Below, piece after piece: positions 1 through 9,270 of a DNA stretch of 64,000 nucleotides. The notes under the pieces are model-generated. The model was not told the origin of the DNA. It was given only the letters and a program-made list of their open reading frames with translations, and did no database searches. Within the stretch, counting starts at the first letter, position 1, and the number at the start of each line of letters is the position of its first letter. The DNA lies in NCBI GenBank assembly GCA_900320405.1, contig OOHM01000002.1:351851-415850 (forward strand). Reading direction: 5' to 3'. The DNA is from an uncultured Pseudomonadota bacterium (GTDB lineage: Bacteria > Pseudomonadota > Alphaproteobacteria > Rs-D84). A program made the position numbers and the translations under genes.

Positions 1-1104
1 TTTATTTGTTAACTGCAATTCTATGCGGCGGTTTTTCTGCATACTGTCACGGTCGGTGCCCAATTCCACCGGATGCAGGTCGCCAAAACCACTGGGGACC
101 AAACGGCGCGGTGAAACACCATCCGCCGCCAATTCGTTTGCCACCGCCGTCGCGCGCAACAACGACAGTTGCATATTGTCGCGATATGCACGATTGCCGG
201 GAACAACCGGGGTTTTGTCTGTATGACCGTCAACGCGTATAATCCAATTTACATCAGATGGAATCTTTGTTTCAAAATCTTTGATAACATTGGATATAAG
301 GCGCAATTGGTTTTTCCCTTCGGTCGACAATTTGTATGACCCGGTTGGGAACAAAATATCACTGGATACAATGAATCGGTCGCCGTCCGTTTGAACCGTG
401 GTGCGGTCGCCCAACGCCATTTTTACCGCGCGATAGAAATCCGATTGGTATTGTTTCATTTCGTTCAATTCTGCGACTTTGTCCGCCAATGCTTTGTTAA
501 GCCGATTCGACATTTCGACATATTTAACCTCTTGTTCGCGCGCCGTTTCTTCGGCCGCATCCAACGCCGCATTTAATTTCTTTAATTCTTCCATATATTC
601 TGCGGATTGTTGCGCCATTTGTTCTGACATTTGCGATTGCAATTCGCGACGTTCCGCCTCCAATGCCGCCAATTGTTCTTTGGCAACCAACGCCGCATTC
701 AATTGTTGTTGCAATTCAATTATCTGGGCCTTGGCTTCGTCATCTTCGGCCTGAAGTTTATTAACCTGATTCTCGTACGCGGTAATAAGGTCAATCATAG
801 ATAAATTTTGGGCGTCTAAATCGGTTTGCGCATTTTCCAGATTTGCGCGCGCCTGGACCAAAAGACGCATGGCCTCGGCCTCGTCAGCGGTCATTTGACG
901 GATTTTTTCGCTTTGTTCCGCGTTGGTTTGTTTTAATTCCGCGATTGTTTGGACGCCGGTGCGTTTGTTAAATACACTGGTCGTGGTCCACAAAAACACG
1001 AACACAATTAACAAGAATATTAATATTATAACCAGGTTCGAAAACAAATCTACGAACGCCGGCCAAGCGTTTGTTTTGTTATTATTAAATGTTCGGTTCA
1101 GCAT
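1..1104 (-). CDS. OmpA/MotB-domain cell-wall-binding protein, C-terminus cut by window edge
   Basis: The minus-strand frame is open from an ATG at 1104 to base 1 with no stop (368 codons seen). Residues 17-39 form one hydrophobic helix, followed by a long Glu/Gln/Ala-rich coiled coil (about 50-210). From about 240 there is an OmpA-like peptidoglycan-binding domain (VDGHTDKTPV, then LSLLRATAVANEL and NRRIELQL), and only a few residues should be missing. The layout is that of MotB/TolR-like stator partners: an inner-membrane anchor, a periplasmic rod and a wall-binding head. It lies 23 bases after the MotA/TolQ-like gene and is surely co-transcribed. No flagellar genes are near, so a cell-envelope role is more likely than motility. 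The exact role is unknown. Confidence 0.85.
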   Translation of the reverse strand, partial: MLNRTFNNNKTNAWPAFVDLFSNLVIILIFLLIVFVFLWTTTSVFNKRTGVQTIAELKQTNAEQSEKIRQMTADEAEAMRLLVQARANLENAQTDLDAQNLSMIDLITAYENQVNKLQAEDDEAKAQIIELQQQLNAALVAKEQLAALEAERRELQSQMSEQMAQQSAEYMEELKKLNAALDAAEETAREQEVKYVEMSNRLNKALADKVAELNEMKQYQSDFYRAVKMALGDRTTVQTDGDRFIVSSDILFPTGSYKLSTEGKNQLRLISNVIKDFETKIPSDVNWIIRVDGHTDKTPVVPGNRAYRDNMQLSLLRATAVANELAADGVSPRRLVPSGFGDLHPVELGTDRDSMQKNRRIELQLTNK

Positions 1105-1127
1105 TTTTCTCTCTCTTGATTTTGTAT

Positions 1128-1895
1128 TTATTGTTGTGGTGCGGTTTTACGGTCGATACTGCGCACGGCGTTGCCGATTTTATCCAATGTGGATTCTATT
1201 TTTGGCCACGTGCCCGCATCAATATGCGATACATTTGTGCGTGCCGCCAAGAAATCTTCCAATTTGTGGAAAACCGCACCTTGTGCCAATTGAACCTGAA
1301 GCGCCAGGAACCCGACAACCAAACTGCCCCCCAGGCCGAGCAGGGAACTGGTAAACGCGGTCGCCATACCCCCCAACGGTTTGGACAGACCGACCTGCAT
1401 TGTTTCCAAAACCGTTTCATCGTTGAAATTCAAATTTCCAATCAGTTCTGCAAAACCGCCAATTGTTAAAATCAGCCCCCAAAATGTCCCCAGCAATCCC
1501 AAAAACACCAATGTGTTCGTGACATATCGCAATGGTTCACGGTCATCTTCTAATCGTACCAAAATTGTGTCCAAAATCCCGCGCAGACCGCCTTCGGTCA
1601 ATTTTTCCGGCCGGGTGCGCAACATAACCGCAACAGAATGCAGCAGACGCGGTGGCATTTTTGCACCACGTGCACCACGTGTGTATGCGTTTAACCACCG
1701 ATATTCCGGCAACAGGGCAAAAACCTTGATAAAACAAAGGATTATACCGAATAATGTTGTACCAATAATAATTCCGTTCAGGTATATGTTCGCAATCGCA
1801 ATTGCGAAAAACGTCCGGTAAAACAATATAAGCCCGCACAGCACAAAAGCCGTGAAAAACGCCATTCTGTTAAGGTTTCTGTGAAAATTGTTCAT
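1128..1895 (-). CDS. MotA/TolQ/ExbB proton-channel family protein
   Basis: A 255-residue membrane protein. Two N-terminal transmembrane segments (about 10-60) precede a cytoplasmic stretch. Two further helices carry the family's Gly-rich signature (FLGLLGTFWGLILTIGG and later LGGMATAFTSSLLGLGG). Such proteins form a proton channel that drives movement of a partner spanning the periplasm; here the partner is the OmpA-domain protein encoded just downstream. The start at 1895 is preferred over the in-frame start at 1949 because GAGAG lies a few bases before it and the extra residues look like leader. The substrate or process energised cannot be told from sequence. Confidence 0.85.
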   Translation of the reverse strand: MNNFHRNLNRMAFFTAFVLCGLILFYRTFFAIAIANIYLNGIIIGTTLFGIILCFIKVFALLPEYRWLNAYTRGARGAKMPPRLLHSVAVMLRTRPEKLTEGGLRGILDTILVRLEDDREPLRYVTNTLVFLGLLGTFWGLILTIGGFAELIGNLNFNDETVLETMQVGLSKPLGGMATAFTSSLLGLGGSLVVGFLALQVQLAQGAVFHKLEDFLAARTNVSHIDAGTWPKIESTLDKIGNAVRSIDRKTAPQQ

Positions 1896-1989
1896 GATAT
1901 TTTCTCTCGTTACATTACAATCATAGAAAAATTTTGAACCCCGTGTCAACAGGGATTATTTGTGATAGATTGGAAAAATTATAAATTAC

Positions 1990-2077
1990 TTGCATTTTTG
2001 GAAAAAATTGTAATAATTGGGCTTGTTCCTGCTGTCACTAATGGTGGTGATGGCTGACATAAACCAAAGGAAATAAA
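1990..2077 (+). promoter_or_regulatory. Promoter and leader of rpsF-rpsR-rplI
   Basis: TTGCAT (1990-1995) and AATAAT (2012-2017) are 16 bases apart and fit a sigma-70 promoter. The roughly 55-base leader that follows can pair TCAC with GTGA around 2035-2052. It lies where many bacteria carry the S6:S18 autoregulatory RNA. I could not confirm that fold, so only the promoter is a firm call. The SD AAAGGA precedes the rpsF ATG. Confidence 0.5.
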
Positions 2078-2416
2078 ATGGCTTACTATGAAAGTGTTCT
2101 GGTTTTTCGCCAGGACTTGACCGAACCGCAGGTTAAAGAGAAAGCGGACAAATATGCAGGTATTATCAAAGAATTAAAGGGCGATGTGAAATCCACAGAA
2201 TTTTGGGGATTGAAAAATTTGGCCTATGTAATTCGTAAAAATCGCAAGGCACACTATGTTATGATGAACATCGAATTGCCGGGAACCGCCGTTGCAGAAT
2301 TGGAACGTCGTTGCCGTATTGATGAAGATGTTATTCGATTCTTGAATGTGCGGGTTGAAAAATTGGCGGACACACCGTCTATTATGATGAAAAAGAATAC
2401 CGAGGAGGCAGAATAA
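2078..2416 (+). CDS. rpsF: 30S ribosomal protein bS6
   Basis: 112 residues. It begins [14 protein letters not shown] and contains the [15 protein letters not shown] segment typical of bS6. The protein binds 16S rRNA as a dimer with bS18 on the 30S platform. The C-terminus ends in a short acidic tail. The stop shares one base with the start of rpsR, and rplI follows: the conserved bacterial order rpsF-rpsR-rplI. Confidence 0.97.
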   Translation: MAYYESVLVFRQDLTEPQVKEKADKYAGIIKELKGDVKSTEFWGLKNLAYVIRKNRKAHYVMMNIELPGTAVAELERRCRIDEDVIRFLNVRVEKLADTPSIMMKKNTEEAE

Positions 2417-2643
2417 TGGCAGTTCGTGCAGCAATTTATCGTAAAAAATCTAACCCGTTAAAGGGCAAGGTTATTGATTACAAAGATGTGAAAATGTTGG
2501 GACACTATATCACCGAACGTGGTAAAATCGTGCCGTCTCGTATAAGTGGCGTTTCCCAGAAAGACCAACGTCAATTGACGCGTGCAATTAAACGCGCACG
2601 CCATTTGGGTCTGTTGCCATTTGTGCGGAACAACATTGGTTAA
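2416..2643 (+). CDS. rpsR: 30S ribosomal protein bS18
   Basis: 75 residues, the usual size. The Lys/Arg-rich core ([20 protein letters not shown], then [14 protein letters not shown]) is that of bS18, the partner of bS6 in the 30S platform. Translation is coupled to rpsF through a one-base overlap (TAATG). Confidence 0.97.
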   Translation: MAVRAAIYRKKSNPLKGKVIDYKDVKMLGHYITERGKIVPSRISGVSQKDQRQLTRAIKRARHLGLLPFVRNNIG

Positions 2644-2693
2644 TAAAAATATTTGGGATTTATCCCTAACTTAACAAAATAAGGACAGATAAA

Positions 2694-3281
2694 ATGAAAG
2701 TTATTTTGACAGAAAAAATTACCAGATTGGGTAATATCGGCGATACAGTCGAAGTTAAGACTGGTTATGCACGCAATTTCTTGTTGCCGAACAACAAGGC
2801 AATGCGTTGGTCACGTGAAAATGTTGCTTTGTTCGAAGCGCAAAAGGCTGAATTACAGGCGCGTCACGAAAATGCCAAAAAGGCGGCCGAGGCCAAGGTT
2901 GATGCGGTTAAAAACGCAAAAATGTATATGATTCGCCAGGCCGGTGATACAGGCCAATTGTATGGTTCTGTGTCCAGCCGCGATATCGCGCGCACATTGA
3001 AAGAAATCGCAAATGTGGATGTTTCTTCGGCCCAGGTTATGTTGGGTGCGCCGATTAAATCCATTGGTGCGTTCGATACGAAAATCGCGTTGCATCCGGA
3101 TGTTATCGTTCCGATTAAGGTTTATGTTGCGCGTACCAACGATGAAATCGAGGCGTTGGTTGCCGGTAAGGTTTTGACATTTGGAACCAAAAAGGTTGAA
3201 GAAGAGGCCCCGGTTGCGGAAGAAGCCCCGGTGGTTGAAGCCGACAGGGTCGAATCGGAAACCGCGGAAGTTGCGGAATAA
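2694..3281 (+). CDS. rplI: 50S ribosomal protein bL9 with an acidic C-terminal extension
   Basis: 195 residues. The N-domain carries GNIGDTVEVKTGYARNFLLP, the bL9 rRNA-binding signature, then the long helix and the C-domain. Usual bL9 is about 150 residues. Here the last 35 or so form a Glu/Ala/Val tail (EEEAPVAEEAP and so on). Such acidic tails occur in some alphaproteobacterial L9 proteins; their role is not known. A clear SD (AAGGACAG) lies before the start and a terminator follows. Confidence 0.96.
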   Translation: MKVILTEKITRLGNIGDTVEVKTGYARNFLLPNNKAMRWSRENVALFEAQKAELQARHENAKKAAEAKVDAVKNAKMYMIRQAGDTGQLYGSVSSRDIARTLKEIANVDVSSAQVMLGAPIKSIGAFDTKIALHPDVIVPIKVYVARTNDEIEALVAGKVLTFGTKKVEEEAPVAEEAPVVEADRVESETAEVAE

Positions 3282-3304
3282 ATTTTTGCAAAGTATTTTT
3301 GTGT

Positions 3305-3336
3305 TTTTACCCCGGTTTGACCGGGGTAAAATTTTT
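3305..3336 (+). terminator. Rho-independent terminator after rplI
   Basis: ACCCCGG (3309-3315) pairs with CCGGGGT (3321-3327) around a five-base loop and is followed by AAAATTTTT. It separates the ribosomal operon from the polysaccharide operon. Confidence 0.75.
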
Positions 3337-3357
3337 CCAAAAAAACTTGGTAGTTGT

Positions 3358-3386
3358 TTGACTTTGATCTTATTTTATGCGACAAT
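3358..3386 (+). promoter_or_regulatory. Promoter of the polysaccharide operon
   Basis: TTGACT (3358-3363), a 17-base spacer and GACAAT (3381-3386). The predicted RNA start (about 3393) falls at the ATG at 3395 of the first gene. This suggests a leaderless or nearly leaderless message and argues against the in-frame ATG at 3377, which lies inside the promoter. Confidence 0.5.
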
Positions 3387-3394
3387 CCTTGGCG

Positions 3395-4435
3395 ATGGCA
3401 AAGGAAACAGTTTCTTTATCGGGTAATTCGGTGTCAAAATCGCCATTTCCAATAGATATTGTTTATCTGTGGATTGATGGCAGTGATTCAAAATTCCGCA
3501 AAGCCAAGGCCGAATATCTGCGCGCCGCCGGTCGGGATGATAGTATGTACAGGGATGCCACCAAAGACCAGATTTTTCGTGATAATGATGAATTGAAATA
3601 TTCGTTGCGGTCGGTGGAAAAATTTGCGCCGTGGATAAATCATATCTATATTGTGACCGGCTTTGGTCAAGTTCCAAATTGGTTGAATACAAAAAATTCA
3701 CGTATAACAATTGTTCCCCAGGAATCTATATTGCCGGCCGATGCATCACCGGTTTTTAATTCGTGTGCGATTGAGGCATCTTTGGCGAACATACCGGGTC
3801 TGGCCGAACATTTCTTGTTGGCGAATGATGATATGTTCTTTAATGCGCCGGTCGCGCCGGATTATTTTTTTGATATGTCGGGTCTGGCAAAGTTTCGTGC
3901 CATATATCGCAAAGACGGTCGCAAAACCGATGATAAAAAAAGTTTGTATTCTATTTTGTTATATAATGCGGCGCGTGCGATAGACGATGCATTCGGGACC
4001 GATTTATATAATTATAAATCTTCACATGGTATAGACCCATATATAAAATCATCTATGATTGAATGTTACGAAAATCCTGGGTTGGCGGCCTGTATAAGTG
4101 CGACACGTTATCATCGTTTTCGTGATACGACCGATGTTCATCGTTTGATATTTAATTTGTATGATATTGTTCGGGGGCGTGTGCGTATTGTTCGGGTTCA
4201 TTCGCGGCACATTGGGCATAATATCGTATTTGATTTTTTATACAATTTAATTCATTATACATCCGTTCGGGACAGTGTTTTTTATTGTCGCGATGCGATA
4301 GAATCCAATGTTTTGTCGTGTAATGCCAAAATTGTTTGTATAAATGATGGCGTGGACACAACCGATAAAAATATCGCAAACAATAAAAAATTCTTTGAAA
4401 CAAAGTTCCCGAACAAAAGTGAATTTGAGAAATAG
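3395..4435 (+). CDS. Stealth-family sugar-phosphate transferase
   Basis: 346 residues from the chosen ATG (an in-frame ATG at 3377 would add six). It shows the conserved blocks of the Stealth family, which transfers hexose-1-phosphate to capsule or exopolysaccharide: IDIVYLWIDGSD near the N-terminus, then DNDELKYSLRSVEKFAPW with IYIVTGFGQVP, then HFLLANDDMFF. Residues after about 210 (SHGIDPYIKS and YHRFRDTTD) fit the later conserved regions more loosely. It is the first gene of a long operon for a surface glycan and probably adds a phosphate-linked sugar. Donor and acceptor cannot be read from sequence. Confidence 0.8.
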   Translation: MAKETVSLSGNSVSKSPFPIDIVYLWIDGSDSKFRKAKAEYLRAAGRDDSMYRDATKDQIFRDNDELKYSLRSVEKFAPWINHIYIVTGFGQVPNWLNTKNSRITIVPQESILPADASPVFNSCAIEASLANIPGLAEHFLLANDDMFFNAPVAPDYFFDMSGLAKFRAIYRKDGRKTDDKKSLYSILLYNAARAIDDAFGTDLYNYKSSHGIDPYIKSSMIECYENPGLAACISATRYHRFRDTTDVHRLIFNLYDIVRGRVRIVRVHSRHIGHNIVFDFLYNLIHYTSVRDSVFYCRDAIESNVLSCNAKIVCINDGVDTTDKNIANNKKFFETKFPNKSEFEK

Positions 4436-4446
4436 GACAAAGCAAA

Positions 4447-5697
4447 ATGAATAAAAAAACATTAATTTTTGATGCAACCAATATTGCAGAGGCTTACCGT
4501 GCCCAGCGCGGACGTTCGGGAATATATTTTACAGCGTGCAATGTGTTAAAAGAGTTGTTAGATGTTGATTGTTTTGATGTCTCGCTTTATTCTGGTGCGG
4601 TTTATCATAAGGATTTCGAAGAGTTCATTCGAACGGAGTTTGGTAGAGATTTAAAAATTTATCGTGGTAATAAATTTGGCTCTATATTGCTTAAATTATC
4701 TGATTTGGATTTATTTTTGCGAAAGTCGAAGTTAAATATTACCAAATTTTTGTTAAATGTTTTTGTGCGTAAACCTTTGTGGTTTGTTGGACAGGAATTT
4801 AAGTTGCCACATTTTGATATTGCTTTATCGATGGCGTATGTTTTTGATAAAAAGATAAAGGCGGATAAAAAATATCTTATTTTATATGATGCGATTCCTT
4901 TGTTAATTGGCGAATATTTTCCATCAAAAAAGCATTGGTTTTATAATCTGACTGAATATATCAAAACAAAACCGGTTTGTAAATATTTTGCAATATCAAA
5001 ATCGTGCAAGGATGATTTTGTACGTTTGTTAGATGTGAACCCCGATGATATTACGGTAATACCGCTTGCGGCAAATAATAAAAATTTTTATCACGAATCT
5101 GATAACAAAAAAATTATGGCGGCACGAAAAAAATATAATATTCCGGCGGATAAAAAATATGTGTTTTCACTGTGCACGTTGGAACCGCGCAAGAACCTTA
5201 TTCGTGCGGTGAAAACGTTTATCGAATTTATTAAAAAGAATAAAATTGATGATATGGTATTCGTTCTTGGTGGTGCACATTGGGGTGAATTTATCGGTAA
5301 ATTGGAATCTGAAATTGATGATTTGGGTAAATATAAAGACAAGATTATTCGTGCGGGTTATATTGATGATGCCGATTTGGCCGCGCTTTACAGTGGCGCC
5401 GAATGGTTTGTTTATACTTCCCAGTATGAAGGTTTTGGCCTGCCGCCGTTGGAGGCAATGCAGTGTGGATGTCCGGTTATAACATCAAATAATTCATCTC
5501 TGCCAGAGGTTGTGGGCGATGCCGGTATCATGATAGATTGGGATGATGATGATGCGCATATTGCGGCATATGAAAAATATTATTTTGATAACAAATATCG
5601 TACCTCTATGGCCAAGAAAGGATTGACACATTCGAAAGATTTTTCTTGGAAAAATACCGTGGATATAATTATTAAAACAATCCAAGGAGAAAAATGA
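4447..5697 (+). CDS. GT4-family glycosyltransferase
   Basis: 416 residues with the GT-B fold pattern of family GT4. The C-terminal donor site shows CTLEPRKNL (about 240), then [19 protein letters not shown] with [14 protein letters not shown], where the EGFGLPPLE motif holds the nucleotide-sugar-binding Glu. It probably uses GDP-mannose, GDP-rhamnose or GDP-perosamine, since those pathways lie beside it. The gene is noticeably more AT-rich than the sugar-nucleotide genes downstream, which suggests separate acquisition. It overlaps the next gene by four bases (ATGA). Confidence 0.85.
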   Translation: MNKKTLIFDATNIAEAYRAQRGRSGIYFTACNVLKELLDVDCFDVSLYSGAVYHKDFEEFIRTEFGRDLKIYRGNKFGSILLKLSDLDLFLRKSKLNITKFLLNVFVRKPLWFVGQEFKLPHFDIALSMAYVFDKKIKADKKYLILYDAIPLLIGEYFPSKKHWFYNLTEYIKTKPVCKYFAISKSCKDDFVRLLDVNPDDITVIPLAANNKNFYHESDNKKIMAARKKYNIPADKKYVFSLCTLEPRKNLIRAVKTFIEFIKKNKIDDMVFVLGGAHWGEFIGKLESEIDDLGKYKDKIIRAGYIDDADLAALYSGAEWFVYTSQYEGFGLPPLEAMQCGCPVITSNNSSLPEVVGDAGIMIDWDDDDAHIAAYEKYYFDNKYRTSMAKKGLTHSKDFSWKNTVDIIIKTIQGEK

Positions 5698-6128
5698 TGG
5701 CAAAATATTACATTGTATCCGGGGGATTTGATCCAATTCACGAAGGGCATATTGCCATGATTGTTGAATCGGCACGGCAATCAGATGGTGTTATTGTTTT
5801 GGCGAATTCTGATGAATGGCTGTGCCGTAAAAAGGGAAAAAACTTTTACAATATGAAAACGCGCCGGGCGATTTTGGAAAATATCAAAGGTGTTATTGAT
5901 GTTATCGAATTTGATGATAGTGATAACAGTGCGTGCGATGGTATTCGGCGCGCACGTAAAAAATACCCGGATGCGGAATTGGTTTTTGCAAATGGTGGCG
6001 ACAGAACGAAAGATAATATTCCGGAAATGCCGACATGTGCAGAATGTGGGGTTGATATAGTTTTTGGCGTTGGTGGCGAAAACAAGGCCAATTCTTCGTC
6101 GTGGATTTTAAAGAAATGGAATAATTAA
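5694..6128 (+). CDS. Cytidylyltransferase-like nucleotidyltransferase
   Basis: 144 residues forming a single nucleotidyltransferase alpha/beta fold. The ATP/CTP-binding motif GGFDPIHEGHI (HxGH) is near residue 10. The conserved DEWLCRKKGKNFY and MKTRRAILENI segment follows, then FANGGDRTKDNIPE. Relatives activate glycerol-3-phosphate, heptose-1-phosphate or similar small phosphates with CTP or ATP. In this operon it may provide a CDP-linked group, perhaps a phospho-substituent for the glycan; this is inference. The usual C-terminal RTxGxST motif is not obvious (GENKANSSS takes that place). The start overlaps the upstream stop, so translation is coupled. Confidence 0.75.
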   Translation: MMAKYYIVSGGFDPIHEGHIAMIVESARQSDGVIVLANSDEWLCRKKGKNFYNMKTRRAILENIKGVIDVIEFDDSDNSACDGIRRARKKYPDAELVFANGGDRTKDNIPEMPTCAECGVDIVFGVGGENKANSSSWILKKWNN

Positions 6129-6140
6129 AGGAGTATTAGT

Positions 6141-7220
6141 ATGGCAAACAAGGTTGCATTGATTACGGGTATTACCGGACAAGATGGTTCATATTTGGCG
6201 GAATTATTGTTGGACAAGGGATATGATGTTCACGGTTTAATTCGTCGTTCCGCATCACACAATACGATGAGAATTGACCATTTGATTGATAATAAAAATT
6301 TGCATTTGCATTATGGTGATTTGACGGATTCTGTAAATATAATCAGATTGGTTGACGAGATTAATCCAGATGAAGTTTATAACCTGGGGGCGCAAAGTCA
6401 TGTGAAAATTTCTTGGGATTGCCCGGAATTTACCGCGGAATCTGATGCGTTGGGTACATTGCGTTTGTTAGAGGCGATTCGGGTGAACGGTTTGGCAAAT
6501 AAAACTCGCTTTTACCAGGCATCTACATCCGAATTGTTTGGTTTAATTCAAGAACCAATGCAATCGGAAAAAACGCCATTTTATCCACGCAGTCCGTATG
6601 GTGTCGCGAAACTCTATGGATATTGGATTACGGTGAATTATCGCGAAAGTTTCGGAATATTTGGATGCAACGGAATTTTGTTTAATCACGAAAGTCCGCG
6701 CCGTGGTGAAAACTTTGTGACACGAAAAATCACATTGGCTGCAACCCGTATCAAGGAAGGTTTGCAAGATTGCCTGTACCTTGGAAATATGGATGCAAAA
6801 CGTGATTGGGGGCATGCGCGCGATTATGTCGAAGGTATGTGGCGTATGCTTCAGGCCGGCGCCCCAGATGATTATGTTTTGGCAACGGGAATAACGACGT
6901 CAATACGTGATTTTGTGAAAATGACTTTTGCAGAATTGGGTATAGATTTGGAATGGCATGGAACGGGAATTCAAGAATATGCCATTGATAAAGCAACCGG
7001 GCAAAAAGTCGTTGCGGTAAATCCGGAATTCTTTCGCCCGGCCGAGGTTGAATTGCTGTTGGGAAATGCGACCAAGGCACGCGAAAAATTGGGTTGGACA
7101 CCGCAATGTGACCTGGCCGGGTTGGTACGCGAAATGGTGGCCGAAGACCTTAAATTGGCAAAACGCGAAAAATTATTAAAAGATAATGGGTTTGCCGAGA
7201 ATGTAAAACATGCAGATTAA
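6141..7220 (+). CDS. gmd: GDP-mannose 4,6-dehydratase
   Basis: 359 residues, the usual length. The NADP-binding [10 protein letters not shown] motif is at residues 10-19. [22 protein letters not shown] and [12 protein letters not shown] (catalytic Tyr-xxx-Lys) are all present, with [17 protein letters not shown], a near-invariant stretch in Gmd. The enzyme converts GDP-D-mannose to GDP-4-keto-6-deoxy-D-mannose in the cytoplasm. The product feeds the next two genes: a reductase giving GDP-D-rhamnose and an aminotransferase giving GDP-perosamine. The SD (AAAGGAG) is strong. Confidence 0.96.
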   Translation: MANKVALITGITGQDGSYLAELLLDKGYDVHGLIRRSASHNTMRIDHLIDNKNLHLHYGDLTDSVNIIRLVDEINPDEVYNLGAQSHVKISWDCPEFTAESDALGTLRLLEAIRVNGLANKTRFYQASTSELFGLIQEPMQSEKTPFYPRSPYGVAKLYGYWITVNYRESFGIFGCNGILFNHESPRRGENFVTRKITLAATRIKEGLQDCLYLGNMDAKRDWGHARDYVEGMWRMLQAGAPDDYVLATGITTSIRDFVKMTFAELGIDLEWHGTGIQEYAIDKATGQKVVAVNPEFFRPAEVELLLGNATKAREKLGWTPQCDLAGLVREMVAEDLKLAKREKLLKDNGFAENVKHAD

Positions 7221-7231
7221 GGGTTAAGAAA

Positions 7232-8158
7232 ATGAGTAAATATTTGGTGACAGGTGTTATGGGGTTCGTTGGCAGGTATTTTATAGAATACCTGAATAAG
7301 CATGAACCTGATGCAAGTATGTGTGGTGTTGATATCGCACCGTCGTGTGATATGGATATTGAATACAGTTCTTTGAATTTGATGGATGCGGTATCGGTTG
7401 ATAAATTGGTAAAAAAATCGCGTCCTGATTATATTGTTCATTTGGCGGCAATATCTTCGGTGGCACAAAGTTGGAACGAACCGGTGGGATGTTTTATAAA
7501 TAATATGTCTGCATTTTTGAATTTGGCGGATGCCGTTCGAAACAATGATATTAATGCGCGTATTTTGTCTGTTGGGTCGTCGGAAGAGTATGGAATATAT
7601 GACACGCCAATGCAGGAATCATTTACACTGCATCCAAAAAGCCCGTATTCGGTTGCGCGTTTAAGTCAAGAATATATGTCAAAACTGTATGTGGACAGGT
7701 TTGGTTTGGATATTGTTATGACACGTTCATTTAATCACATTGGGCCACGTCAAAGTACGCGTTTTGTTATTCCTTCTTTTATTGAACAATTGGTCAATAT
7801 TGCTTCGGGCAAAATCGAAAACAAGATGATGGTTGGAAATATTGATGTTGTTCGCGATTTTACCGATGTACGCGATGTTGTTGATGCATATTGGCGCATA
7901 ATAAAAAATGCCAAAAATCGCGAAGTGTACAATGTATGCAGTGGCCGCGGTGTAAAATTGCGTGATATTATCGATATGGCGGCAAATCATTTGAATATAA
8001 AGCCGAAAATTGTAATTGATGCGGAACGCGTGCGTACAAACGATATTGCGTCTGTGGTTGGGGATAATACAAAATTAAAGCGTGAATTAGGTTGGTCGCC
8101 AAGGTATAATTTGAATCAGACGCTTTTAGATATGATAAATTATACTAAATCAAGATAG
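7232..8158 (+). CDS. rmd: GDP-6-deoxy-4-keto-D-mannose reductase (GDP-rhamnose-forming type)
   Basis: 308 residues of the extended SDR family. The Rossmann motif TGVMGFVGRYF is at residue 7, VGSSEEYG holds the catalytic Ser region, and RSFNHIGPRQ matches Rmd-type reductases rather than GDP-fucose synthases. It would reduce the Gmd product to GDP-D-rhamnose. The active-site motif reads SPYSVARLSQ, so Arg stands where the general SDR pattern has Lys (Tyr-xxx-Lys). Whether this is normal in this subfamily should be checked against an alignment. It lies directly after gmd with a short gap. Confidence 0.85.
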   Translation: MSKYLVTGVMGFVGRYFIEYLNKHEPDASMCGVDIAPSCDMDIEYSSLNLMDAVSVDKLVKKSRPDYIVHLAAISSVAQSWNEPVGCFINNMSAFLNLADAVRNNDINARILSVGSSEEYGIYDTPMQESFTLHPKSPYSVARLSQEYMSKLYVDRFGLDIVMTRSFNHIGPRQSTRFVIPSFIEQLVNIASGKIENKMMVGNIDVVRDFTDVRDVVDAYWRIIKNAKNREVYNVCSGRGVKLRDIIDMAANHLNIKPKIVIDAERVRTNDIASVVGDNTKLKRELGWSPRYNLNQTLLDMINYTKSR

Positions 8159-8175
8159 GTAAGGAGGATTGTAAA

Positions 8176-9270
8176 ATGAACTATCATGTATATGAACCAA
8201 GTTTGACCGGGAACGAAAAGAAATATGTGGACGAATGTCTGGATACAACATGGATTTCATCCAAGGGTAAATTTATTGCAGAATTTGAAAAGAAATTTGC
8301 CGAATATTTGGGGGTTAAATATGCCACCGGAACATGTAATGGAACGGTGCCGATTCATCTTGCGCTGATGGCGTTGGGTATTGGACCGGGTGATGAGGTG
8401 ATTGTGCCAAGTTTCACATATATCGCCAGTGTGAATCCGATTGTTGTATGCGGTGCAACACCGGTTTTCGCGGACAGTTTATCTGATACGTTACAAATTG
8501 ACCCACGGGATGTGGAATCGAAAATCACGCAAAAAACCAAGGCAATAATGGTCGTTCATCTGTACGGTCATCCGGCGGATATGGATGCAATTATGGAAAT
8601 TGCAAAAAAACATAATTTGTTTGTAATTGAAGATACGGCCGAAGCATTTGGTGCAAAATATCATGGTAAATATGTTGGAACATTTGGAGATGTTGCGACG
8701 TTTTCGTTTTTTGGAAACAAAACAATTACATGCGGCGAAGGCGGAATGGCCGTAACCAATAATCCGGATTTATATGAAAAATTGTTGCATTTAAAGGGTC
8801 AGGGTTTATCCAAAGATCGTGAATATTGGCATGATATTGTCGGGTTCAATTATCGTATGACAAATATTGCGGCGGCAATTGGTTTGGCGCAATTAGAGCA
8901 GGCGGATAAATTCTTGGCGCAAAAACGTCAAATTGCCGACTGGTATTCTGAAGAATTAAAAGATATTCCGGGTTTGCGGATGTTGCGTGAATTTGGAGAT
9001 GTTGTAAATTCTTATTGGATGATAACATTGGTTTGCGACAGTATGAAGACACGTGATGCGTTGCGGGCATTTATGAAGGATGCCGGTGTTGAAACACGAC
9101 CATCGTTTTGGCCAATTCATACTATGCCGATGTATGCAGGTTTGGGATATAAATTGCCGGTGGCTGAAGATGTTGCGACCCGTGGTATGAATGTCCCAAG
9201 TTATCCGGCATTGACCAAGGAAGATGTTCATAATATTTGTTCGGTTATAAGGGAATTTTATGAAAAATAA
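8176..9270 (+). CDS. per: GDP-perosamine synthase (DegT/DnrJ/EryC1 aminotransferase)
   Basis: 364 residues. It begins YEPSLTGNEKKYVDECLDTTWISSKG, close to known perosamine synthases. The PLP-binding lysine is K182 in FFGNKTITCGEGGM, and HLYGHPADMD and EDTAEAFGA are family hallmarks. It transfers an amino group from glutamate to C4 of GDP-4-keto-6-deoxymannose. Placement next to gmd and before an acetyltransferase supports GDP-D-perosamine as product, as in Brucella, Caulobacter and E. coli O157. The SD (AAGGAGG) is near perfect. Confidence 0.92.
   Translation: MNYHVYEPSLTGNEKKYVDECLDTTWISSKGKFIAEFEKKFAEYLGVKYATGTCNGTVPIHLALMALGIGPGDEVIVPSFTYIASVNPIVVCGATPVFADSLSDTLQIDPRDVESKITQKTKAIMVVHLYGHPADMDAIMEIAKKHNLFVIEDTAEAFGAKYHGKYVGTFGDVATFSFFGNKTITCGEGGMAVTNNPDLYEKLLHLKGQGLSKDREYWHDIVGFNYRMTNIAAAIGLAQLEQADKFLAQKRQIADWYSEELKDIPGLRMLREFGDVVNSYWMITLVCDSMKTRDALRAFMKDAGVETRPSFWPIHTMPMYAGLGYKLPVAEDVATRGMNVPSYPALTKEDVHNICSVIREFYEK

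Noticed and set aside
1..1895. Zorya-type defence motor (ZorA/ZorB) at the left edge
   Set aside because: The MotA-like protein lacks the long cytoplasmic tail of ZorA, and the upstream side is rpsF with no ZorC/D/E genes. The other side is outside the window, so this is not fully excluded.
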